Source of the DNA: Clostridiales bacterium
Lineage (GTDB): Bacteria; Bacillota; Clostridia; Oscillospirales; Ruminococcaceae
Assembly (NCBI GenBank): GCA_019423685.1
Contig: JAHZAY010000004.1
Location: 62,001-126,000 of the forward strand
Length of the DNA: 64,000 nucleotides
Direction of reading: 5' to 3'
This document shows positions 16,100-24,977 of this stretch, piece by piece. The translations under genes and the position numbers were made by a program. The notes beneath the pieces were generated by a model that made no database searches, was not told the origin of the DNA, and saw only the letters and a list, made by a program, of their open reading frames with translations. Numbering within the stretch: position 1 is the stretch's first letter; every line of letters starts with the position of its first letter.

Positions 16100-18052
16100 C
16101 TATCTCAACTTGGAGCCGTTCGGAACGCTTGGATCGACAAAGATGACCTGTACATTGCCGTCCGGCAGGTCGGTGGCCAGGATCATGCCGCTGGATTCCT
16201 CACCGCACAGCTTGACCGGCTGCAGGTTTGCCACGATGATGACCTTCTTGCCGACCAAATCTTCCGGTTTGTACCACGGCGCAATGCCCGAAACAACCTG
16301 GCGTCCGCCCGCAAAGCCGTTGTCCAGCTGTAACTTCAGCAGCTTTTTGGCCCGCTTAACCGGAACGCATTCCTTGACCTGTGCAACGCGCAGATCCACC
16401 TTGCCAAAGTGGTCGATGTCGATGAGGCTGGCAACGCCCTCATATTTTGGCAGCTCAGGTTCCTTGGCTGCGTGCTGGGCAGCCAGCTCCTCCAATTCCT
16501 TGGCCATATCGATGCGCGGGAAGAGGGTTGCACCCTTGTGTACGGTGACATCCTTTGGCAGAACGCCAAATTTGCCTGCGCTCTCATAGGACATGTCCTG
16601 CGCAGAGGCGCCGATCTGCTCGGCAATTTTAGCTGCGCTTTCCGGCATAAATGGGCTCAGCAGTGCGCCGCAGACACGCAGCGATTCCAACAGGTTATAC
16701 AGCACGGTGGCAAGGCGCGCTTTTTTGCTCTCGTCTTTGCCCAAAGCCCATGGGGCAGTTTCGTCGATGTATTTGTTGGTGCGGGAGATGACCTTAAATA
16801 CCTCGGTCAGCGCGTTCTGGAAGGCATACTGCTCCATCTGCTCCTCATATTTTGTGCGCAGGGAAGCAATCATGCCGCACAGCTCGTCATCCATCGGGTC
16901 GCTCTCACGATCAGCCGGCAGGGTGCCGCCGAAATATTTTTCGACCATCGAAACCGAGCGGGACAGCAGGTTGCCCAGGTCGTTGGCAAGGTCGATGTTG
17001 ATGCGGTTGATCAGCGCCTCATTGGAGAAGTTGCCGTCCGATCCAAATGGGAACTCGCGCAGCAGGAAGTAGCGCAGCGCATCTACGCCGTAGCGCTCTG
17101 CCAAAACGTATGGGTCGACGACGTTGCCCTTGGATTTGCTCATCTTGCCGCCGTCCAGGAGCAGCCAGCCGTGACCGTAGACGTGTTTTGGAAGAGGCAG
17201 ATCCAGCGCCATCAGGATGGCAGGCCAGATGATCGAGTGGAAGCGGACAATTTCCTTGCCGACAAAGTGGACGTCGGCTGGCCAGAACTTGTCATAATCG
17301 TGATATTTGTCGTTGTCATAGCCCAGCGCGGTGATGTAGTTGGACAGCGCATCGATCCAGACATAGACGACATGCTTGGGATCAAAATCTACCGGCACGC
17401 CCCAGCTGAAAGAGGTGCGGGAGACGCACAGGTCCTCCAGACCTGGTTTGATAAAGTTGTTGACCATCTCATGGACGCGGCTGCGGGGCTGCAAGAAGTC
17501 GGTATTTTCCAGAAGGTCCTGGATGCGGTCAGCGTATTTGGAGAGGCGGAAGAAGTAGGCCTCCTCTTCGGCGTCGACAACCGGACGGCCGCAGTCCGGG
17601 CACTTGCCGTCTACCAGCTGAGTCTCGGTCCAGAAGGACTCGCAGGGCTTGCAGTATTTGCCGACATATTTGCCCTTGTAGATGTCGCCCTTCTCATACA
17701 GGGTCTTAAAGATTTTCTGGATGGCCTTTTCGTGATAGTCATCGGTGGTGCGGATGAAGCGGTCGTTGGAGATGTTCATCAGTTTCCACAGGTCCAGCAC
17801 GCCGCGCGGTCCCTCGACAATGTTGTCGACAAACTGTTTGGGGGTGACGCCGGCTTCTTTGGCCTTGTCCTCAATTTTCTGGCCGTGCTCGTCGGTGCCG
17901 GTCAGGAACATGACGTCGTAGCCCTGCAGGCGCTTATAGCGCGCCATGGTGTCGGCGGCGACGGTGCAGTAGGTGTGTCCGATGTGCAGCCGGTCCGATG
18001 GGTAGTAGATCGGCGTGGTGATATAAAATGTCTTCTTATCCTGATTTTCCAA
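16100..18052 (-). CDS. metG: Methionyl-tRNA synthetase
   Basis: Charges tRNA-Met in the cytosol. The 650-residue protein has the class I motif HIGH (residues 23-26), a zinc knuckle (CKPC and CPDC), KMSKS, and a C-terminal tRNA-binding domain of the EMAPII/Trbp111 type (DLRVAQVKECVPV onward). The start is a TTG at 18052, six bases after GGAGGG; the longer open frame upstream contains the promoter. No T-box leader is seen. Confidence 0.96.
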   Translation of the reverse strand: MENQDKKTFYITTPIYYPSDRLHIGHTYCTVAADTMARYKRLQGYDVMFLTGTDEHGQKIEDKAKEAGVTPKQFVDNIVEGPRGVLDLWKLMNISNDRFIRTTDDYHEKAIQKIFKTLYEKGDIYKGKYVGKYCKPCESFWTETQLVDGKCPDCGRPVVDAEEEAYFFRLSKYADRIQDLLENTDFLQPRSRVHEMVNNFIKPGLEDLCVSRTSFSWGVPVDFDPKHVVYVWIDALSNYITALGYDNDKYHDYDKFWPADVHFVGKEIVRFHSIIWPAILMALDLPLPKHVYGHGWLLLDGGKMSKSKGNVVDPYVLAERYGVDALRYFLLREFPFGSDGNFSNEALINRINIDLANDLGNLLSRSVSMVEKYFGGTLPADRESDPMDDELCGMIASLRTKYEEQMEQYAFQNALTEVFKVISRTNKYIDETAPWALGKDESKKARLATVLYNLLESLRVCGALLSPFMPESAAKIAEQIGASAQDMSYESAGKFGVLPKDVTVHKGATLFPRIDMAKELEELAAQHAAKEPELPKYEGVASLIDIDHFGKVDLRVAQVKECVPVKRAKKLLKLQLDNGFAGGRQVVSGIAPWYKPEDLVGKKVIIVANLQPVKLCGEESSGMILATDLPDGNVQVIFVDPSVPNGSKLR

Positions 18053-18110
18053 GGAAATCCCTCCTCTATCATTATGCCGTAAAATGGCGGTGCAGCGTAT
18101 AGACTTTCTT

Positions 18111-18139
18111 ATTATAGCATTGTTTTGGTATAAACTCAA
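18111..18139 (-). promoter_or_regulatory. Promoter for metG
   Basis: Minus strand TTGAGT (18139-18134), 17 bases, TATAAT (18116-18111). It sits about 60 bases before the TTG start. Confidence 0.8.
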
Positions 18140-18227
18140 GGGCAGCACAAAGGCTTTCCTTTAGTGAGCGCGATCTTTTGCTGCATCTTTGCAGATCGCT
18201 GTCCCAAAGAAGTCTAAGCCTCATTTG

Positions 18228-18527
18228 CTATTTTGTGTTTTGGACCTCGTCAGGGGAAGGGTAGCGGTGATCCTTCCAGTACCACCACCTGCACTTTTGC
18301 GGGTCGGGCGTTCTGCCTTTTGCAAGCTGATCTGCACAGTAGACCGCACAGCGAAAGACATAGAGCTGGCAGCGATCCTCGGTGCGCCCCTTGTGGGTGC
18401 AGTCCATCTGGTAGAGCACCTCCGGGTCTTTTCCACAAAGCGCCTCCACACAGTCAATGCCCAGTTCCAACAGGTCCTGTCGGATATTTTTCCCGATGCC
18501 GGGCAGGGTAATCAGATCTGTTTTCAT
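18228..18527 (-). CDS. Cdd1-like helix-hairpin-helix protein
   Basis: A 99-residue protein starting MKTDLITLPGIGKNI, a helix-hairpin-helix segment, then the CADQLAKGRTPDPQKCRWWYWKD block typical of the Cdd1 ('pathogenicity locus') family named from Clostridioides difficile. The family is widespread and not tied to virulence. The role is unknown, but the HhH motif suggests DNA or RNA contact. A GGGGG ribosome site lies before the ATG. It is divergent from the small gene at 18628. Confidence 0.75.
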   Translation of the reverse strand: MKTDLITLPGIGKNIRQDLLELGIDCVEALCGKDPEVLYQMDCTHKGRTEDRCQLYVFRCAVYCADQLAKGRTPDPQKCRWWYWKDHRYPSPDEVQNTK

Positions 18528-18627
18528 GAGAGAACCCCCTTTTTTAGAATTGTATCACATGCACCCCAAAAAGTCCACGCGCATAGGATGGTTTGTAGCG
18601 ATGTGCTACAGAAAGGGGAGGTTGACG

Positions 18628-18840
18628 ATGAACCTTCGCAACTATGAGATCACGGTGGGGGAAGTGCTGCAAAATCCGCAGGCACGGGCGCTGCTTTCCC
18701 GCGAGCTGCCGCTGGTGATGCGCCACCCGGCGTTGAACGCTGCCCGTGCAGTGCCGCTCAAGGATCTGCTGCCAGTAGCGGGCCGTTACGTCCCCCAACG
18801 GCGCATTCAGAGCATCTTAAAGGAGTTGGAGAAGCTCTAA
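18628..18840 (+). CDS. 70-residue helical protein of unknown function
   Basis: The frame opens upstream, but the ATG at 18628 has an excellent AAAGGGGAGG site seven bases away, giving a 70-residue protein. The pattern EITVGEVLQNPQARALLSRE...LKDLLPVAGR...ILKELEKL suggests a small all-helical domain. It recalls short C-terminal domains attached to some clostridial glycoside hydrolases (memory-based and weak). It stands alone, with no partner gene on its strand nearby. Confidence 0.6.
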   Translation: MNLRNYEITVGEVLQNPQARALLSRELPLVMRHPALNAARAVPLKDLLPVAGRYVPQRRIQSILKELEKL

Positions 18841-18973
18841 AAGCAGTTGCTGGCGCATCTAAGTCCAAAGAATGGCTGTAAACATAAGATTTTTTCAAAT
18901 CCACCCTTTCAAAAAAGGTCGAAATGTTGTACAATAAAGAATAAGAGTAGACCAACATGGGGAGGGTGGAAAG

Positions 18974-19558
18974 ATGGCCTTTAATGCTTTCGTGGTCGGC
19001 ATAGAACCGGGAGGCTTGACCAGCAGTCTGGAAGTCAAGCTGATTATCTGCTACCTGCTGGACAATATCGGCCAACCGCTGAGCTTCGATACCCTCAATG
19101 AGATTTTGCAGGGGAGCGGGCTTGTCAATTACTTTGCCTTTGCCGAGGCCATGAGCGAGCTGTGCCGTGCCGGGCACATCGAGCCGGCACAGGAGCAGCC
19201 GGATTCTTCACAAGCAACGGGCGGGGAGGAACCGCTCTATCTTTTGACCGAGAGCGGACGCAAGATGGTGGAGACCTTTGTCAAGATGATCCCCAAAAGC
19301 GCCAGGGAAAAGGCTTTGACCACCGCTCGCCGGCTGACAGACGCGCGCCGCTGCATGGATAAGGTGGAGATCACCAGTCAGGCGGTTGCGGACGGATATG
19401 TTCTGCGGGTGGTAATGCAGGATATCGGGTCCGATCTGCTGGATCTAAAGGTCTTTTTGCCCGGGCAGGAGGAGTGCCTGCGGGTGAAAGAGAACATCGA
19501 GCGGGACCCTTCCGGGTTTTATGAAAGGCTGCTGCACGATCTTGTGGAGGAATCGTAG
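18974..19558 (+). CDS. DUF4364 family winged-helix protein
   Basis: A 194-residue protein with an N-terminal winged-helix-like part: EVKLIICYLLDNIGQPLSFDTLNEIL, then a wing with YLLTESGRKMVETF. A C-terminal domain of the DUF4364 type follows. The family is common in Clostridia and is probably transcription-related, without an established target. The GGGAGGG site lies before the ATG at 18974. A plausible TACAAT -10 box lies at about 18929-18934 with no clear -35. Confidence 0.75.
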   Translation: MAFNAFVVGIEPGGLTSSLEVKLIICYLLDNIGQPLSFDTLNEILQGSGLVNYFAFAEAMSELCRAGHIEPAQEQPDSSQATGGEEPLYLLTESGRKMVETFVKMIPKSAREKALTTARRLTDARRCMDKVEITSQAVADGYVLRVVMQDIGSDLLDLKVFLPGQEECLRVKENIERDPSGFYERLLHDLVEES

Positions 19559-19596
19559 AGCAATCTGCACAAGCGGCTAGGCGGTAAAGATGCTGC

Positions 19597-19640
19597 AAAA
19601 AGCGCACCTGTTTTTCAAAACAGGTGCGCTTTTTCTTTTG
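19597..19640 (+). terminator. Terminator after the DUF4364 gene
   Basis: A 10-bp stem (AGCGCACCTG and complement) has a 10-base loop and is followed by TTTTTCTTTT. Its right arm is the left edge of the 101-bp tandem duplication. Confidence 0.8.
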
Positions 19641-19826
19641 TATTGTCTTTTAAGCTTTGTGTCTGCCGGAAGAAACGATCATCCACAATGTTGGGGCCAC
19701 CAGCAAAAGTACGGCAATCATCCGCTGCGCTTTTTCTTTTGTATTGCCTTTTAAGCTTTGTGTCTGCCGGAAGAAACGATCATCCATAATGTTGGGGCCA
19801 CCAGCAAAAGTACGGCAATCATCCGC
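19625..19826. repeat. 101-bp tandem duplication at the 3' end of the Ca2+ ATPase gene
   Basis: Bases 19625-19725 and 19726-19826 are direct copies with two differences (a T/C near 19646/19747 and a C/T near 19685/19786). The right copy holds the last 25 or so codons of the ATPase gene and its stop. The left copy is a non-coding remnant downstream that still encodes the same peptide end but has no start. The unit begins in the right arm of the DUF4364 terminator, so part of that terminator was copied too. Confidence 0.95.
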
Positions 19827-22354
19827 ATCTGCGGCATGGAGAGGGCGGAGGTCTTAAAGATGGCTTCTCCCACAGGGTGCCAAACGGCAAAGATCATCAC
19901 GCTCAAAGAGGTGGCGACTGCCGCGATCAACTTAAAGTTGTTGAAAAACGGAATCTGGAAGAGGTTCTTGCGCTCCGATTTGCACTCAAAGACGTGGATC
20001 AGCTGGGTAAGGATCAGCGTGGCAAGCGCCCCTGTGCGCGCAACGGCAAGGGAAGCGCCGGAAGTCAACAGCAGAGAAAAGGCCGCGATGGTGGTCAGGC
20101 CGATGAGCATCCCGCGAAAGAGGATGACCGTCAGCAGACCTCCGGAAAAGATCGACTCTCCGGCACGGCGCGGCCGTTCGGTCATCACGTCGCTGTCCGG
20201 TGGGTCGAGTCCGAGGGCGATCGCCGGCAGACCGTCGGTCACCAGGTTAATCAGCAAAATTTGAATAGGGAGAAGCGGCACCGGCATTCCCATCAACATC
20301 GCAAGGAACATGGTGACAACCTCACCGATATTGCAGGAAAGCAGGTATCGGATAAACTTGCGGATGTTGCGGTAGATGACCCGCCCTTCCTCGATGGCGG
20401 AAACCAGTGTCGCAAAGTTGTCGTCCATCAGGATGACCGAGCTGGCCTCCTTGGTCACGTCGGTTCCGTTTTGGCCCATCGAGACGCCGATGTTGGCCTC
20501 TTTGACCGCGGGGGCGTCGTTGACGCCGTCGCCGGTCATCGCCACGATGTTCCCCTGTGATTTCAGAGCCTTGACAATCCGCAGTTTGTGTGCAGGAGTT
20601 ACCCGCGCAAAGACGCTCACCTTGGGAAGTTCGCGCAGAAAGGTGTCGTCGTCCATCTGGTCGAGCTCTTTTCCGGTCACGGCCAGCGTCCCCGGCGTCA
20701 AAATTTTGAGCTTTTCGGCCACTGCACAGGCTGTTTCCTTGCTGTCTCCGGTAATCATCACCGGCCGGACTCCGGCGCGGCGGCACTTGGCAACTGCCTC
20801 ATAGGCCTCTTTGCGCGGAGGATCGATCATGCCCGCAAGGGCGCAAAAGACCAAATTTTGCTCGGCGCTGTCGTTTAGGCTGCTGACCGGTTTGTAGCAC
20901 AGCGCCAACACCCGCATGGCATCCTTTGCCATCTGTCCATTTTCCCGCATAATCTTTTCCCGCGCCGAAGCGGTCATCGGCACGGCAGCGCCGTTTTGTT
21001 GCAGATAGGCGCAGCGGCTCAGCAGAATGTCAGGAGCTCCTTTGGTGAGCATCATCAAGGTGCCGCCCTTTTCCCGCACAATTACCGACATCATCTTGCG
21101 CTTGGAGTCAAAGGGGAGCTCCTTGAGGACGGTGCAGCCACAGCTTTGTTGCTCGATGCCGCCTTTGGCTGCCAGGACCACAAGCGCCGCTTCGGTTGGC
21201 TCACCTTGAATTTGGTAGCGCTTTTTCGTTTTGCCGGGTTCTAATACCGCATTGTTGCACACCGCAGCAATTTCCAGCGCCCTCTTCAGGTCGCAGTCGT
21301 CCCGCGAGGAGACCGTCCTGCCTGCACATTGGATGTTTCCTGCTTCCAGGCCGTTTCCGGTTGTGGTGAAGGTGCGTCCGGCGCACAGCACCTTTTGGAC
21401 GGTCATGCGGTTTTCGGTGAGCGTTCCGGTTTTGTCCGAGCAGATGACGTTGGCGCAGCCGAGCGTCTCAACTGCATGAAGGCGGCGGATGACGGCGTGT
21501 TTCTTGACCATCCGGTTGACCGACAGCGCCAGTGCAATGGTCACGATGGCGGGCAGACCTTCCGGAATGGCGGCGACGGCGAGCGAGATGCCGGTGATGA
21601 GCATATCCAGTGGAGGTTCCCCGCGCAGGATGCCTGCTCCGGCCACGATGCCGCAGATGAGAAGACAGCCGACGGCGATGACCTTTCCGAGCTGGTCAAG
21701 CTTTTGCTGCAGAGGGGTCTGTTCTTCCTTCACCGAGTCCAGCATGGTGGCAATTTGCCCCATGCGGCTTTCCTCACCCACTGCATAGACCACCGCTTTT
21801 CCGTGTCCTTGGGTGACGACGGTGCCCATAAAGGCGCAGACAGAATCGGAAAAGTCGTTGGTGCGCCAGTCGGTGTATCCCTTTTCAACCGGCACCGACT
21901 CGCCGGTCAGCAGCGATTCGTCGCACAGCAGCGCCTGATTCTCTAGTATCCGGCAATCTGCCGGGACACGGTCACCGGCCTTTAGAGAGACAAGATCCCC
22001 GACGGTGACCTCCCGTGCGGGGATGGTTTGCAGCTTGCCATCTCGCAAAACGGTGGCGGTGGGGGCGGCCAGTTCGTTGAGTTTTTGCAGCGACCGCTCG
22101 GTGCGCCATTCCTGAAAGAACCCAAGGAGGGCGTTGAGCAGGACAATTGCGACGATGGTGATCGCTTCGATGCGGTCCCCCATCACAAGCGAAATGCCGG
22201 TTGCGGCCAGAAGAATGAGGGTCATCAGGTCGCAAAACTGTGCAAGCAGGAGGGCGATTGGATTTTTGCCGCTCTTTTGCTGCAGGGCATTGTCGCCGTA
22301 GCGGATCAGATTTTTTTGAGCTTCTCGGCTGGAGAGCCCAGGGTAGCTTAGCAT
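19751..22354 (-). CDS. Calcium-type P-type cation-transporting ATPase
   Basis: An 867-residue P2-type ATPase that expels Ca2+ or a similar cation across the cytoplasmic membrane. It shows the phosphorylation motif CSDKTGTLT, the TGES actuator motif, the hinge MTGDGVNDAPA, TM4 AAIPEGLPAI and TM6 ILLINLVTDGLPA. The PEGLP glutamate and the TM6 Asn/Asp pair are the calcium-site residues of PMR1/SERCA-type pumps. About ten helices are visible. The ATG at 22354 has AAAGGA upstream. Mn2+ transport cannot be excluded. Its last codons lie in a tandem duplication. Confidence 0.9.
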   Translation of the reverse strand: MLSYPGLSSREAQKNLIRYGDNALQQKSGKNPIALLLAQFCDLMTLILLAATGISLVMGDRIEAITIVAIVLLNALLGFFQEWRTERSLQKLNELAAPTATVLRDGKLQTIPAREVTVGDLVSLKAGDRVPADCRILENQALLCDESLLTGESVPVEKGYTDWRTNDFSDSVCAFMGTVVTQGHGKAVVYAVGEESRMGQIATMLDSVKEEQTPLQQKLDQLGKVIAVGCLLICGIVAGAGILRGEPPLDMLITGISLAVAAIPEGLPAIVTIALALSVNRMVKKHAVIRRLHAVETLGCANVICSDKTGTLTENRMTVQKVLCAGRTFTTTGNGLEAGNIQCAGRTVSSRDDCDLKRALEIAAVCNNAVLEPGKTKKRYQIQGEPTEAALVVLAAKGGIEQQSCGCTVLKELPFDSKRKMMSVIVREKGGTLMMLTKGAPDILLSRCAYLQQNGAAVPMTASAREKIMRENGQMAKDAMRVLALCYKPVSSLNDSAEQNLVFCALAGMIDPPRKEAYEAVAKCRRAGVRPVMITGDSKETACAVAEKLKILTPGTLAVTGKELDQMDDDTFLRELPKVSVFARVTPAHKLRIVKALKSQGNIVAMTGDGVNDAPAVKEANIGVSMGQNGTDVTKEASSVILMDDNFATLVSAIEEGRVIYRNIRKFIRYLLSCNIGEVVTMFLAMLMGMPVPLLPIQILLINLVTDGLPAIALGLDPPDSDVMTERPRRAGESIFSGGLLTVILFRGMLIGLTTIAAFSLLLTSGASLAVARTGALATLILTQLIHVFECKSERKNLFQIPFFNNFKLIAAVATSLSVMIFAVWHPVGEAIFKTSALSMPQMRMIAVLLLVAPTLWMIVSSGRHKA

Positions 22355-22529
22355 AGAAGAACCGTCCTTTCTTTTTCATTTTCTTTGACAGCAGGTTACA
22401 GCTTGGACGTTAGAGTATATGCTGCTGCAATTTTGAAAATGACGGGGGAGTATTTTGGGCCCGTCTTTAAAAAAGAAAGGGAAAAAGGAGGGAAAGTTTT
22501 GCCGCAAAAAACTGTACGATCTGTAAAAT

Positions 22530-22558
22530 TTGCTTTTATCTAAATTTTATGGTATAAT
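22530..22558 (+). promoter_or_regulatory. Promoter for the 150-residue membrane protein
   Basis: TTGCTT (22530-22535), 17 bases, TATAAT (22553-22558). Confidence 0.7.
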
Positions 22559-22589
22559 AACCCTACACGGTGAAAGATTTAAATTTTCT

Positions 22590-23042
22590 ATGTGGGTGGC
22601 GATTCCTTTGTATAAGAACCTCTTACTTTATGCCATGCTCGCGGGTGCGAGCATCAGAGTGCTCTCTGCGGCAGTTCTTGCTGCAATGGGGCAGCTCAAT
22701 TTACCTTCTTCACTCGTCATTTTGTCGCTGATCATCGCTTTTCTGGGCTTTGCACTCGGCATCAAGCGTGTTGTCTCGGGGGTGCGCCTCGTTGAACTTG
22801 TTCTTTATCAGGCTGTAGCGGATATCGGTGCAGTCGTTTCGATGATTGCTCTGCACTTTTACATGGTCGATATTCCGCTGGTCGAAACGCTGGTTACCGG
22901 TTCGGTGCTCTCCATTTTGGCAAGCATTGTATTGCTGGCACTTGCGCTGCGCACCAGACGGTATATCACAATCCATCAGCAGAAAGAACAAAATGAGCAA
23001 CAAGTTCCAGCCAAGGCTGTCAGCGTACCAGCACATCACTAA
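22590..23042 (+). CDS. Small four-helix membrane protein, unknown
   Basis: A 150-residue product with about four hydrophobic segments and a Gln/Glu-rich hydrophilic tail ending in HH. No family is recognised. I place the start at the ATG at 22590 because the frame's upstream end lies in the promoter; the ribosome site is weak (GTGAAAG far upstream), so the start is uncertain. The LUD gene follows 35 bases later on the same strand and may be cotranscribed. Confidence 0.55.
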   Translation: MWVAIPLYKNLLLYAMLAGASIRVLSAAVLAAMGQLNLPSSLVILSLIIAFLGFALGIKRVVSGVRLVELVLYQAVADIGAVVSMIALHFYMVDIPLVETLVTGSVLSILASIVLLALALRTRRYITIHQQKEQNEQQVPAKAVSVPAHH

Positions 23043-23077
23043 GCTTTTTTGTTTTATGGAAAGAAGGAACCAATACG

Positions 23078-23719
23078 ATGGACGAATATAAACGCGGCGT
23101 TATCGAGAAACGCATCCAGAAAACGATGCAGGCCCTGCAGCGCAACAAGATGCAGCCGTTCTTTGCCAAAGACCGCAAAGAGGCCCTCAAGATCGTACAG
23201 GATCTGCTTTTGCCCGGCCAAACGGTCACCTGTGGTGGTTCGGTCACTCTGGAGGAGTGCGGCATCATCGACCTGTTAAAAACAGGTAATTACAACTATC
23301 TCGACCGCAACCAGCCGGACCTGACGCCCGATCAGCGCAAAGCGATCTTCCGGCAGGCTTTTAGTGCAGATGTCTACCTGATGAGCTCCAATGCCATCAC
23401 AGAAGAGGGGGAGCTGTACAACGTCGACGGCAACTCCAACCGCATCGCTGCACTGGCCTATGGCCCGGACAGCGTCATCGTCGTTGCCGGATACAACAAG
23501 ATTGTGCCCGATCTCGAAGCTGCCGTTGAGCGAGTTCGACAGGTTGCAGCACCGGTCAATGCCGCGAGATTGCACTGCAACACGCCGTGCGCAAAGGCCG
23601 GCGAGTGCATGGACTGCCACAGCGATGCGCGCATCTGCTGCAATTACTTAATCAGTGCCCAACAACGCCACAAGGACCGCATTAAAGTGATCCTGGTCGG
23701 CGAGGAACTGGGCTATTAA
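23078..23719 (+). CDS. LUD-domain (LutC/YkgG-like) protein
   Basis: A 213-residue protein of the LUD/DUF162 family, related to LutC of lactate utilisation. The family core is seen in GQTVTCGGSVTLEECGI and the NAITEEGELYNVDGNSNR block. The C-terminal third adds a cysteine-rich segment with CNTPCAKAGECMDCHSDARICC, which could hold a metal or Fe-S centre. No LutA/LutB partner is nearby, so a role in lactate oxidation is not supported; the solo clostridial LUD subfamily has no known reaction. AGAAGGA precedes the ATG. Confidence 0.8.
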   Translation: MDEYKRGVIEKRIQKTMQALQRNKMQPFFAKDRKEALKIVQDLLLPGQTVTCGGSVTLEECGIIDLLKTGNYNYLDRNQPDLTPDQRKAIFRQAFSADVYLMSSNAITEEGELYNVDGNSNRIAALAYGPDSVIVVAGYNKIVPDLEAAVERVRQVAAPVNAARLHCNTPCAKAGECMDCHSDARICCNYLISAQQRHKDRIKVILVGEELGY

Positions 23720-23776
23720 AGGCTGCATCGGCGTACCGTGTCGCCGGCAGCAAAAGGGAAAATAAGATAGACCATA

Positions 23777-23822
23777 CAGTCCACCAAGACGGTTTGATAG
23801 AACCGCTTGGTGGACTTTTTTT
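23777..23822 (+). terminator. Terminator after the LUD gene
   Basis: A roughly 16-bp stem (23778-23794 with 23801-23816) with one bulged base is followed by seven T. Confidence 0.88.
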
Positions 23823-23852
23823 GCAATAATCAGCCAATTTTCCAAATTTTGC

Positions 23853-23881
23853 TTGACGAAAGTGCAAAGATGTGGTATAAG
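23853..23881 (+). promoter_or_regulatory. Promoter for the DegV gene
   Basis: TTGACG (23853-23858), 17 bases, TATAAG (23876-23881), with a TG extension before the -10 box. Confidence 0.75.
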
Positions 23882-23981
23882 TAAACAAGCGAACTTAAAT
23901 AAGTAACAGTTGTTTCAGAAAAGCAAGCAGATGCAACAATAGATTCGCCAAAAAAGAAAACAAAAAAGGAGTCGTTGGCAA

Positions 23982-24839
23982 ATGAACGAGCAGATCATAC
24001 TGGTAGCGGAGACCGGTTCGGACCTCACCCCGGAACAAGCTGCACAATACGGTATTCACCTGGTGCCGATGCATGTAACGATGGGAGAAAGGACGCTGGA
24101 TGACGGATCTTTTCCGCCGGAGGATATTTTTTCCTACTATCAAAAGACCGGTACGGCGCCAAAGACCAGTGCCAGTACTCCCTTTGATTTTCAAAAGGTG
24201 TTTGATGAGCTGCACGATAAGTATCCGAACAGCCACATCCTGCACCTGGCGTATTCTGCGGTGACCACAGCTTCCTATCACAGCGCACAGATTGCCGCAG
24301 AGGGCCGCGATTATGTCACCAGCGTGGACACAAAACATGTGTCGGTGGGACAGGCCGCTGTAGTCATCAAGACGGCCAAGTACCTGCGCGATCACCTGGA
24401 TATAACCGTAGAGCGGTTGGCAGAAAAGGTAAAGGAGATTGGCGCTGCGACAAAGATGTGCTTTATCCCTCAAAATTTGGATTATCTGCGTGCCGGCGGA
24501 AGGGTGAGCAATGCGGTAGCCTTGGTGGGCAATATCCTCAGCTTGCACCCGTGCATCGAGATTTTGGACGGCAAGCTGATTGCAAAGAAGAAGTACCGCG
24601 GAGCGCTTTCCAAGATTGTGCCGAATCTCATCCGGGAATATACCGAAGCGAACCGCCTACAGAAGGATCAACTGTACTTTATCTGGTCACAGGGGCTGCC
24701 GGAGGAGATTAAGCGGTTGGCAGAAAAGGTTGCCGCCGAACTTGGATTCCAGAATGTGACCTGGATGAAGACCGGCTGCGTCATCAGCTGCCACGGAGGC
24801 CCGGGATGTTTTGGCATCGTGGGAATGAGCGAAGAGTAA
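23982..24839 (+). CDS. DegV family fatty-acid-binding protein
   Basis: A 285-residue protein of the DegV/FakB family, which bind a fatty acid and present it to the FakA kinase. Family features are the N-terminal VAETGSDLTPEQA, the lipid-pocket segment APKTSASTPFDF, the SAVTTASYHSA block and LRAGGRVSNA. No fakA gene is nearby. The ATG at 23982 has AAAGGAG about 14 bases upstream. Confidence 0.9.
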   Translation: MNEQIILVAETGSDLTPEQAAQYGIHLVPMHVTMGERTLDDGSFPPEDIFSYYQKTGTAPKTSASTPFDFQKVFDELHDKYPNSHILHLAYSAVTTASYHSAQIAAEGRDYVTSVDTKHVSVGQAAVVIKTAKYLRDHLDITVERLAEKVKEIGAATKMCFIPQNLDYLRAGGRVSNAVALVGNILSLHPCIEILDGKLIAKKKYRGALSKIVPNLIREYTEANRLQKDQLYFIWSQGLPEEIKRLAEKVAAELGFQNVTWMKTGCVISCHGGPGCFGIVGMSEE

Positions 24840-24924
24840 TCCTTTTGTTGCAGGTGCAGCTAAGATCCACTTAAAAGCACAAGTCCCTATCCCGCTGTTT
24901 TCGTGCAGCAGTTCACCACAATGC

Positions 24925-24969
24925 AAAAGACCGATTGCCTTTTCTTTTGTTGGGCAATCGGTCTTTTTT
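24925..24969. terminator. Bidirectional terminator between degV-like gene and rarA
   Basis: A 15-bp stem (24925-24939 with 24952-24966) has T-runs on either strand. It separates two converging genes. Confidence 0.85.
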
Positions 24970-24977
24970 CAATGCGG

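Noticed and set aside
19625..19725. The left copy of the tandem repeat as a separate small gene
   Set aside because: It has the end of the ATPase frame but no start or ribosome site, so it is a remnant of duplication.
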